From Bacillus sp. CH140a_4T (lineage in GTDB: Bacteria; Bacillota; Bacilli; Bacillales; Bacillaceae_G), in assembly GCF_008923725.1 (NCBI RefSeq), contig NZ_WBPF01000013.1:248001-312000 (forward strand): a stretch of DNA of 64,000 bases, written 5' to 3'. The notes beneath the pieces are model-generated. The model saw only the letters and a list, made by a program, of their open reading frames with translations, searched no databases and was not told the origin of the DNA. Within the stretch, counting starts at the first letter, position 1. Each line of letters starts with the position of its first letter. The position numbers and the translations under genes are program-made. Below, piece by piece: positions 57,571 through 64,000 of this stretch.

Positions 57571-57834
57571 ATGAAACAATATAAACCAAAAGAATTTTCA
57601 GAAATGCTTAATGTCTCTGTTAAGACATTACAAAGGTGGGACAATCAAGGTGTTTTAACTGCTTACCGAAACCAAAAAGGAAGAAGATATTCTACAGAAG
57701 AACAGTATAAGGAATATATGGGTATTCAAGAAGAACTTGTTCAGGATTTAATATCTATCATTCATGTATTTAGCTGTAGAATATATGGGTTGAGAAAATA
57801 CAAAAAGAAAATGTCGGAGGATGAAGACTTATGA
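57571..57834 (+). pseudogene. tnpA: IS607 TnpA with internal deletion of the recombinase domain
   Basis: 87 residues. The N-terminal MerR-like HTH (YKPKEFSEMLNVSVKTLQRW, 4-23; RNQKGRRYSTEEQYKEYM) is intact; right after it comes ELVQDLISIIHVFSCRIYGL, which is the C-terminal region of IS607 serine recombinases. The roughly 110 residues between, holding the catalytic serine, are gone, in frame. The product may still bind the IS ends but cannot recombine. Four-base overlap with tnpB. Confidence 0.8.
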
Positions 57835-58988
57835 AAAGAGCATATTTAATAGAAATCAAACCGACAACTGAACAAGTTAGTAAAATCCGTCAAACTATTG
57901 GGGTGTGTCGATATGTATATAACCTGTATATCTCTAAAAATAAAGAGGCATATGAGTCGGAGGGGAAATTTCTTAGTGGCTATGACTTTTCCAAATGGCT
58001 GAACAATATTCATACAAAAGAGTGTGACCAGTGGATTAAAGAAGTGTCGAGCAAAGCGGTAAAACAAGCGATTATGAATGGAGATAAAGCTTTTAAGCGA
58101 TTTTTTAAAGGGTTATCCAAATTTCCACGATATAAGAAAAAGAAGAAGCAAGATGTGAAGTGTTATTTCCCTAAAAACAATAAAACAGATTGGACAGTAG
58201 AAAGACATAGAGTAAAAATCCCCACAATTGGTTGGACAAGGTTAAAAGAATATGGGTATATCCCTAAAAATGCAACTGTAAAAAGTGGCACAGTATATCA
58301 AAGAGCAGGAAGATATTTTGTATCTGTACTTTGCGAATTGGAAGAAATGGCAACAAAGTTAGCACTCAATAAAATAGGTCTAGGGATTGATTTAGGAGTG
58401 AAGGATTTTGCTACACGTAGCGATGGTATCGTTCATGAGAACATCAACAAAACAATAAAAGTAAAAAAGATAGAAAAACGGTTAAAACGTGAACAACGCT
58501 CTTTAGCACGTAAATTTGAAAATCTAAAAAAGAGAGGTGAAAAATCTGTTACTAATAAAAGAGTGAATATAGATAAAAATGTTCTTAGAGTGCAAAAGTT
58601 GCATGCTCGATTAGCGAATATTCGAATAGAGTATGTAAAGTCTATTGTAACGAATGTGGTGAAAACCAAGCCAACGTTTATTACAGTGGAAGATTTGAAT
58701 GTGAAAGGTATGATGAAGAATAAACATTTATCTAAAACAATTGCCAAGCAGTCTTTTTTTGCTTTTAAAACATGGCTTTTGACGAAATGTGAGGAATATG
58801 GAATTGAATTACGTCAAGTAGACCGGTTTTATCCATCGTCAAAGTTATGCTCATGTTGCAGTCAAAAGAAAGCGGATTTAAAGCTATCTGACCGAGTATA
58901 TACATGTGAATGTGGCAATGTAATGGATAGAGATTTGAACGCAGCAATCAACCTTTTACAAGCAAAAGAATATACAATACTAACGTAA
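57831..58988 (+). CDS. tnpB: TnpB RNA-guided endonuclease homologue
   Basis: 385 residues, intact. RuvC-type residues are all present: Asp187 in GIDLGVKDFAT, Glu287 in VEDLNVKGM, and Asp368 in DRDLNAAINLL; a zinc ribbon is formed by Cys340/Cys343 and Cys359/Cys361 (CSCC, TCEC). TnpB proteins cut DNA using an RNA (omega/reRNA) made from the element's right end and are the ancestors of Cas12. So nuclease activity is expected even though TnpA is defective. Confidence 0.9.
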   Translation: MKRAYLIEIKPTTEQVSKIRQTIGVCRYVYNLYISKNKEAYESEGKFLSGYDFSKWLNNIHTKECDQWIKEVSSKAVKQAIMNGDKAFKRFFKGLSKFPRYKKKKKQDVKCYFPKNNKTDWTVERHRVKIPTIGWTRLKEYGYIPKNATVKSGTVYQRAGRYFVSVLCELEEMATKLALNKIGLGIDLGVKDFATRSDGIVHENINKTIKVKKIEKRLKREQRSLARKFENLKKRGEKSVTNKRVNIDKNVLRVQKLHARLANIRIEYVKSIVTNVVKTKPTFITVEDLNVKGMMKNKHLSKTIAKQSFFAFKTWLLTKCEEYGIELRQVDRFYPSSKLCSCCSQKKADLKLSDRVYTCECGNVMDRDLNAAINLLQAKEYTILT

Positions 58989-59130
58989 ATAGATTGTATA
59001 TATGTACGGTGGGCTACATCGGAATTTACGCCTGTGGAGTGTCACAGCAAACTGTAGTAGCAAGTGATTAGCGAGGCAGGGCACGTAGAAGCAGGAATAC
59101 TCTAAGAATATACATTTGTCTATATTTTTA
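58900..59130 (+). ncRNA. Predicted omega RNA (reRNA) region at the IS607 right end
   Basis: The end of tnpB and the following 140 structured bases (with GTGGAGTGTCACAGC-type pairings and GCAGGAATACT near 59091-59101) occupy the position from which TnpB guide RNAs are processed in related elements. The guide would be the 16-20 bases after the element end, near 59131-59150. Prediction from family knowledge only. Confidence 0.45.
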
Positions 59131-59147
59131 GTAGCAGTTGAGACAGA

Positions 59148-59705
59148 ATGAGCATGAAATTAGTCATTCTCGGTTTGCTACTCGAAGGGGATAAACATCC
59201 ATATGAAGTGCAACACATCATGAAAGAAAGACAAATGGATTGTTATATTAAATATGCAAAAGGATCACTTTACTACGCCTTCGAGCAATTAGAAAAGCAA
59301 GGTGCAATTCGTATTACCACGATTGTTCGAGATACGAATAGACCAGATAAAACAATCTTTCATATAACAGAAGATGGTAAACAATTATTTCACAAGTTAC
59401 TATTAAAACAATTCGAGGCAAAAAATCAAATCTATAAACCAATTTATTCGGCACTCTCTTTCGCTCAGTTTGGTGACGATCAAGAGTTAGTTCCTATTTT
59501 AGAAAAAAAGAAAAATGATACCGTTCAATATTTACATAAAATGCAAGCTATTTATGATTGTAGCAAAGGACAAATTCCACGTGCACAACTATATATTTTA
59601 CAAAGTGTTATTGAACATATCTCAGTTGAATTACAATGGTTAAACACCCTCCTTACAGATGCAATTGCAGGGCGACTTTCAGAAATTGATATAGATGCCG
59701 AGTGA
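59148..59705 (+). CDS. PadR-family transcriptional regulator
   Basis: 185 residues: N-terminal winged helix (MSMKLVILGLLLEGDKHPYEVQHIMKER with ITTIVRDTNRPDKTIFHITEDGK) and a C-terminal helical Vir_act_alpha_C domain. PadR proteins often repress a neighbouring efflux pump and are relieved by its substrates; the MFS gene upstream fits. The IS607 element ends about 18 bases before this ATG, and the gene has only a poor ribosome site (GTTGAGACAG), so its expression may be altered. Confidence 0.88.
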   Translation: MSMKLVILGLLLEGDKHPYEVQHIMKERQMDCYIKYAKGSLYYAFEQLEKQGAIRITTIVRDTNRPDKTIFHITEDGKQLFHKLLLKQFEAKNQIYKPIYSALSFAQFGDDQELVPILEKKKNDTVQYLHKMQAIYDCSKGQIPRAQLYILQSVIEHISVELQWLNTLLTDAIAGRLSEIDIDAE

Positions 59706-59760
59706 ACTTATAAAGAAGAAACGGTAAAAAGACGATAAAGTTATTTCATTTTAAAACCTA

Positions 59761-59806
59761 AAACAAGCACCCCCATTCTAATTTAGGACGGGGTTATGCT
59801 TGTTTA
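59761..59806 (+). terminator. padR terminator
   Basis: Stem AAACAAGCA/TGCTTGTTT with an inner CCCC/GGGG pair, 55 bases after the padR stop. No long T-run. Confidence 0.6.
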
Positions 59807-59886
59807 AGTTTCGCTATAAGATACTGCACTCAAAAATTTAACAAATATCTATTCATCACCAGCATCCCATAACGGAAGATTATTTC

Positions 59887-60318
59887 TTAAAATTCTATAT
59901 AAAAAGGTTGTTGATTTTCATCCAAACTGTATTCAATTCTTTGTCTGAAATTCATAAAACTCACCATTTCTAACGCCTGCTCAATAGGATAGAAACCCAC
60001 TTCCAAACTTTCTGGTGTAGTCGTTAATTTACCTCCAACTGGCCTAGCTAAAAACAACGTATTACATATTGAATGGTTCACATTTTGAAATACTCCACAA
60101 AATTTTAAAACCTCAATATCAATACCCGTTTCCTCTTTCGTTTCCCTTATTGCAGCTTCTTTCAAAGACTCCCCTTCTTCAACTTGTCCACCTGGCATTT
60201 CCCATCCTCTTCTAGGTCCTTTAATTAATAGGATTTCATTTTGTTCATTCATTACAATTGTCGCTGCTGAAACTATATGTTTTGACGGTGAATATATAGT
60301 TTGTGTACTTTGTTCCAA
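59887..60318 (-). CDS. NUDIX hydrolase
   Basis: 143 residues. Complete Nudix box GGQVEEGESLKEAAIRETKEETGI (about 58-81), which binds Mg and hydrolyses nucleoside diphosphate-linked substrates. PRRGWEMPGGQ before the box suggests a MutT/ADP-ribose type enzyme, but substrate is not determinable. Single gene facing padR. Confidence 0.9.
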   Translation of the reverse strand: MEQSTQTIYSPSKHIVSAATIVMNEQNEILLIKGPRRGWEMPGGQVEEGESLKEAAIRETKEETGIDIEVLKFCGVFQNVNHSICNTLFLARPVGGKLTTTPESLEVGFYPIEQALEMVSFMNFRQRIEYSLDENQQPFYIEF

Positions 60319-60654
60319 TTGAAATTCCCCATTTCTATAAACTTAGTTTATGTATCTTTATACAGAAACCTTGTTCTTTCTTGTAATAACTTACTATTTC
60401 AAAATGAACCATCCAATTCCCTTCCTTATTCCAAAATATGGACGGATTTTCAAATATCATAACTAGCATCTTATCTCTGTACAAGTACATTCTTCTTTGT
60501 ATATTTAATTGCGATTCACCTCTAAAAAATCTGAAGAATATGAATAATTAAAATAAAAAAACTTTAGAATTTTCTTATTTTAAAACAGTAGACAAAATTC
60601 CGAAAATTGTGTTAGAATTTGTTTCAATATCATATCGCTTGTTAACTTCCTTTC
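60319..60654. other. Intergenic stretch without genes
   Basis: About 335 AT-rich bases between the NUDIX gene and the riboswitch. A promoter for metE is expected here (for example TTAGAATT near 60612), but nothing clear-cut is seen. Confidence 0.3.
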
Positions 60655-60830
60655 AAAAGGAAAATAGGTACACGAAAATTTCGTTTCGTGTTTAAAAGGG
60701 AAGCTTGGTGAAACTCCAACACGGTCCCGCCACTGTAAATGCTGAGATTTCTTTGTAGTGCCACTGTGAAAACGGGAAGGTGAAAGAAATTATATGAAGC
60801 ATAAGTCAGGAGACCTGCCTGTTTTAACAA
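60655..60830 (+). ncRNA. Cobalamin (B12) riboswitch
   Basis: Contains the conserved elements GGGAAGCTTGGTGAAACTCC (60698-60717), GGTCCCGCCACTGTAA (60723-60738) and the B12-box-like AGTCAGGAGACCTGCC (60804-60819), in the right order and spacing. It lies in the metE leader, so cobalamin should shut off the B12-independent methionine synthase. Confidence 0.93.
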
Positions 60831-60908
60831 CACTGATAGATTCACGGATGATGATGAGGTGTTAAAACAAAAAGGAAGGCTTATTCTCTATGCCTTTATA
60901 CTTTTTGT
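60821..60908 (+). terminator. Expression platform of the riboswitch
   Basis: GTTTTAACA (60821-60829) can pair with TGTTAAAAC (60860-60868), followed by hairpin AAGGC/GCCTT with TTATACTTTTT up to about 60907. This looks like a switchable terminator downstream of the aptamer. Confidence 0.6.
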
Positions 60909-60964
60909 TATAGGTATTTCCTAGTAAACGGAAATGCTTACTTTCAATTAGGGAGGAATTTGAA

Positions 60965-63253
60965 ATGGCAATTCAAACAAGTAATTTAGGTTATCCACGT
61001 ATCGGGCTACAAAGAGAGTGGAAAAAAACATTGGAAGCTTTTTGGTCCAATAAAATTGATGAAGAACAATTTTTAACTACGATGAAAAAAATTCGCCTTC
61101 AACACGTTAAAGTACAGCAAGAAAAAGGGATTGAACTCATCCCCGTTGGCGACTTTACATATTATGATCACGTTTTGGATACTGCTTATATGCTAGGATT
61201 TATCCCATCACGTTTTTCTGAGTTTACATCTTACCTTGATGTATATTTTGCCATGGCGCGTGGCTCTAAAGATCACGTAGCTTCCGAAATGACAAAATGG
61301 TTTAACACAAACTATCATTATATCGTTCCTGAATATGAAGAGGGATTACAAATCTCATTAAAAGATAATCGTCCACTTCGCTTATATGAAGAGGCGAAAC
61401 AAGAATTAAGAGTAGATGGAAAACCTGTTATTTTAGGACCATATACTTTCTTGAAATTAGCTAAAGGCTATACAAAAGAGCAATTTACTACTATTTTAAA
61501 ACAGTTAGTTGCACCTTACGTACAACTGCTTTCAGAACTACATGCAGCTGGTGCACAAGTCATTCAAGTCGATGAACCGATTTTCGCTTCTCTAACAAAC
61601 GAAGAAATTCAACAAGCAAAAGAAATTTATGAAGCTATTCGTAAAGAAGTTCCAAATGCGAATCTTCTTTTACAAACATATTTTGATAGTGTAGAAGAAA
61701 ACTATGAAGAAATTATTACATTCCCTGTATCCGGTATTGGCTTAGATTTCGTTCATGGTAAAGAAGGTAATCTACATGCTATTTCAAAATATGGATTCCC
61801 AGCTGATAAAATTTTAGCTATCGGTTGTATAGATGGCCGTAACATTTGGAGAGCTGACCTTGATGAAGTTCTTACGTTATTTACAACGTTACAAAAACAA
61901 GTCCAAACGAAAGATTTCATCGTTCAGCCTTCTTGTAGCTTATTGCATACACCAATCGATAAAACAGAAGAAACTCACTTATCGACTGAGCTATTTGATG
62001 CGTTAGCATTTGCAAATCAAAAACTAGAAGAGTTAGTTCTTATTCATTCCGCTCTGACTCAAGGTACAGAAAGCATTAGTAATGAGCTGGAAACATACCG
62101 AAATGTACATCATACAATTCGTTCATCTGCTGCACGTAACCGAGAAGATGTTAAAGCAACACGAACAGCACTAAAAGAAGAAGATTTTTCACGCCCTCTT
62201 CCATTTGAAAAACGATACGAATTACAACAAGTTGCCCTGGAGTTACCATTATTACCAACAACAACAATCGGTAGCTTCCCGCAAACAACTGAAGTTCGTC
62301 AAACGCGAAAAGAATGGCGTAACGGTGTTATTTCAAATGAACAATATGAACAATTTATTGAAAAAGAGACAGAAAAATGGATTCGTTACCAAGAAGAAAT
62401 TGGTCTTGATGTCCTTGTACATGGTGAATTTGAAAGAACTGACATGGTCGAATATTTTGGTGAGCGCCTTGCTGGTTTCTCATTCACTAAAAACGGTTGG
62501 GTTCAATCATACGGTTCCCGCTGCGTAAAACCACCTGTTATTTATGGAGATGTAGCCTTTATTAGCGGAATGACTATTAAGGAAACTGTTTATGCACAAA
62601 GTTTAACAGAGAAAGTTGTAAAAGGAATGTTAACTGGACCTGTTACGATTTTAAATTGGTCCTTCGTTCGAAATGACATTCCAAGAAAAGAAGTTTCATA
62701 TCAAATTGCATTAGCTCTTCGTCACGAAATTGAACTACTTGAATCTTCCGGAATTCGAGTAATCCAAGTCGATGAGCCAGCACTTCGTGAAGGAATGCCA
62801 CTAAAAGAAAAAGATTGGGATGCTTATATTACATGGGCAGTACAATCCTTCCTTTTAGCAACTTCTTCTGTAGCAAATGAAACACAAATTCATACGCATA
62901 TGTGTTACAGTAACTTCGAAGATATTGTTGACGCGATTCGCGCATTAGATGCAGATGTGATTTCTATTGAAACATCAAGAAGTCACGGAGAATTTATTGA
63001 CACATTAAAACATACAACATATGAAAAAGGCATCGGTCTAGGTGTATATGATATTCATAGCCCACGTGTACCGAGTAAAGATGAAATGTATAAAATCGTA
63101 GAACAATCTTTAGAAGTATGCGATCCTAAATATTTCTGGATTAATCCTGATTGTGGTTTAAAAACGAGAAGAACGGAAGAAGTTATCCCGGCTTTAGAAC
63201 ACATGGTGCAAGCAGCAAAGGATGCTCGTTCCCTGCTAAAAACAAACGCATAA
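60965..63253 (+). CDS. metE: Cobalamin-independent methionine synthase
   Basis: Transfers the methyl of 5-methyltetrahydrofolate (polyglutamate) to homocysteine using a zinc site. 762 residues, two TIM barrels. N-terminal [15 protein letters not shown]; zinc ligands in THMCYSNF (His and Cys near 645-647), the glutamate region, and Cys near 730 in [18 protein letters not shown] ribosome site. Controlled by the cobalamin riboswitch upstream, so used when B12 is scarce. Confidence 0.97.
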   Translation: MAIQTSNLGYPRIGLQREWKKTLEAFWSNKIDEEQFLTTMKKIRLQHVKVQQEKGIELIPVGDFTYYDHVLDTAYMLGFIPSRFSEFTSYLDVYFAMARGSKDHVASEMTKWFNTNYHYIVPEYEEGLQISLKDNRPLRLYEEAKQELRVDGKPVILGPYTFLKLAKGYTKEQFTTILKQLVAPYVQLLSELHAAGAQVIQVDEPIFASLTNEEIQQAKEIYEAIRKEVPNANLLLQTYFDSVEENYEEIITFPVSGIGLDFVHGKEGNLHAISKYGFPADKILAIGCIDGRNIWRADLDEVLTLFTTLQKQVQTKDFIVQPSCSLLHTPIDKTEETHLSTELFDALAFANQKLEELVLIHSALTQGTESISNELETYRNVHHTIRSSAARNREDVKATRTALKEEDFSRPLPFEKRYELQQVALELPLLPTTTIGSFPQTTEVRQTRKEWRNGVISNEQYEQFIEKETEKWIRYQEEIGLDVLVHGEFERTDMVEYFGERLAGFSFTKNGWVQSYGSRCVKPPVIYGDVAFISGMTIKETVYAQSLTEKVVKGMLTGPVTILNWSFVRNDIPRKEVSYQIALALRHEIELLESSGIRVIQVDEPALREGMPLKEKDWDAYITWAVQSFLLATSSVANETQIHTHMCYSNFEDIVDAIRALDADVISIETSRSHGEFIDTLKHTTYEKGIGLGVYDIHSPRVPSKDEMYKIVEQSLEVCDPKYFWINPDCGLKTRRTEEVIPALEHMVQAAKDARSLLKTNA

Positions 63254-63255
63254 CA

Positions 63256-63293
63256 AAAATGGGTTATCCTTTTTGAGGATAACCCATTTTTTA
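63256..63293. terminator. Terminator of metE and comJ
   Basis: Stem AAAATGGGTTATCC/GGATAACCCATTTT with T-run, between convergent genes. Confidence 0.92.
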
Positions 63294-63680
63294 TTCTTTA
63301 CTTTCAAAAAAGAATTCGTATTGTATTTTATATAATTCATCATCCGTTGGTTCTTCAAGAGGAGTTGCCTGTAATACAACTGTATACTCACCATTCGGAA
63401 TAGAGATTTGAAATTTATTTGAAAGAATACTTGTTACAACGATACATTCATTTTCAACTGTAAAAGGAACTGTAACCGTTCTAATCACTTCTTCTTTCTC
63501 AATATGTTTCCCGCAAGTCACTTTTACTTCACAAGTATAATCAGAGAGTGCTTCAAAAATAACAGTTCCATCCGCCTTCGCATAACCTCTTTCAAAATCT
63601 TCATCCGTCCAGTCTACGTAAGGCTGCTCACCATCATAGTTCATCAACATTAATTGCGAATAAGAAATTGTTAACTCCAT
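63291..63680 (-). CDS. comJ: Competence protein ComJ (NucA inhibitor)
   Basis: 129 residues. LTISYSQLMLMNYDGEQPYVDWTDEDFERGYAKADG aligns with B. subtilis ComJ/Nin, the inhibitor of the competence nuclease NucA. It directly follows nucA on the minus strand, as in B. subtilis nucA-nin. Soluble, no catalytic motif. Confidence 0.85.
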   Translation of the reverse strand: MELTISYSQLMLMNYDGEQPYVDWTDEDFERGYAKADGTVIFEALSDYTCEVKVTCGKHIEKEEVIRTVTVPFTVENECIVVTSILSNKFQISIPNGEYTVVLQATPLEEPTDDELYKIQYEFFFESKE

Positions 63681-63716
63681 CGTTCCCCTTCTCCTTCATT
63701 ATGAAATATGCAACTA

Positions 63717-64000
63717 CTACTTCACGTCAAATTTCACACGCGTACCATCTGGGTATTTATCTAACTTATTTCCTACCCAAGATCCTGCTCCGCGGTTATC
63801 TGCTGGACTTATATATTCAATATGTGCTCCTTTTCCGCCTTCTTTACACATCGCCATTGGCCATTCATCACGATCATACCCTTTTTTTGATGGATATGGA
63901 GCTAACGATAATTTTCTTCTATCCGCAGCACCACCACGGTCGATTGTACAAACTTCTGAATGTCCTTCTTTTATAGCATCCGTAATATGTTTCCCTGTCT
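63717..64000 (-). CDS. nucA: DNA-entry nuclease NucA (N-terminus outside window)
   Basis: C-terminal 94 residues are visible: [20 protein letters not shown], then [17 protein letters not shown], with the [10 protein letters not shown] catalytic stretch of NucA-type nucleases, and [16 protein letters not shown]. NucA is a membrane-associated enzyme that cuts bound DNA to provide ends for uptake in competence. The frame runs off the right edge; the signal anchor is not in the window. Next gene is its inhibitor comJ. Confidence 0.92.
   Translation of the reverse strand, partial: TGKHITDAIKEGHSEVCTIDRGGAADRRKLSLAPYPSKKGYDRDEWPMAMCKEGGKGAHIEYISPADNRGAGSWVGNKLDKYPDGTRVKFDVK

Larger units (their letters stand above)
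57500..59130 (+). mobile_element. IS607-type insertion element with defective tnpA and intact tnpB
   Basis: About 1.6 kb. It has an HTH-type tnpA fragment overlapping a full tnpB by four bases, the gene order of IS607 elements. Near the ends, ATAGACAAAAGTGTGCATAT (57534-57553) and ATATACATTTGTCTAT (59108-59123) are inverted relatives (shared core TAGACAAA). Exact borders cannot be set from one copy. It sits between the MFS exporter and padR genes. Confidence 0.75.

Overview
The window is a stretch of Bacillus cereus-group chromosome (B. cereus, thuringiensis, anthracis and relatives). The evidence is AT-rich Firmicute coding style, strong GGAGG-type ribosome binding sites, TTG and GTG starts, one full-length bcr1-type repeat with decayed relatives, and gene order that follows, inverted in parts, the B. 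subtilis nprE/pdh/yku to yla/cta region. Almost everything is core chromosome; no rRNA, tRNA, prophage or CRISPR array was seen.

Region by region: 1-7.3 kb holds the caa3 cytochrome c oxidase operon ctaB-C-D-E-F-G (minus strand; ctaG runs off the left edge) and divergent ctaA. 7.5-19 kb is the yla block: pycA, ftsW, ylaN, ylaL, ylaK/phoH, a flavin-binding-like gene, ylaI, ylaH, typA and ylaF. 19-25.7 kb holds an inositol monophosphatase, ykzI, yktB, yktA, arginine decarboxylase speA, spore transglutaminase tgl and a tandem array of three SR1P (GapA-binding peptide) genes behind a promoter with two facing CcpN-type sites. 25.8-26.4 kb is a decayed IS200/IS605-like scar. 26.4-31.4 kb is pdhABCD, then a YjcZ-type spore peptide, peptide deformylase, a HAD phosphatase, an unlisted 23-residue cationic peptide gene, rpoY and rnjA. 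36-47.6 kb holds ktrC, a membrane protein, dapH/dapL, ccpC, darB, abbA, ykuK, a small zinc-ribbon gene, ykuJ, a glutaredoxin-like gene, ykuI, fadH and ykuE. 47.7-53.2 kb has a Pro/Tyr-rich spore-type protein, ppk-ppx, ykyB and a YkyA-type lipoprotein. 53.2-60.3 kb is the accessory part: a degenerate GGDEF protein, an orphan holin-like gene, an MFS drug exporter and a PadR regulator separated by an IS607-type element, and a NUDIX hydrolase. 60.6-64 kb is a cobalamin riboswitch controlling metE, then comJ and the 3' part of nucA.

Functionally the window joins central carbon metabolism (pyruvate dehydrogenase, pyruvate carboxylase, respiratory oxidase), its second-messenger and carbon-source control (DarB/c-di-AMP, CcpC, SR1P/CcpN, a degenerate EAL protein), RNA decay and transcription (RNase J1, RpoY), cell wall precursors (dapH/dapL, FtsW), sporulation (Tgl, YjcZ, coat-like protein, AbbA) and competence (NucA/ComJ).

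Most notable points: the triple SR1P array with its paired operators; the IS607 element whose transposase has lost its recombinase core while TnpB stays intact, with a predicted guide lying on the padR start; a 23-residue highly basic peptide gene with a structured, possibly forespore-type leader; c-di-GMP domain proteins with damaged active sites; and several unexplained palindromes.
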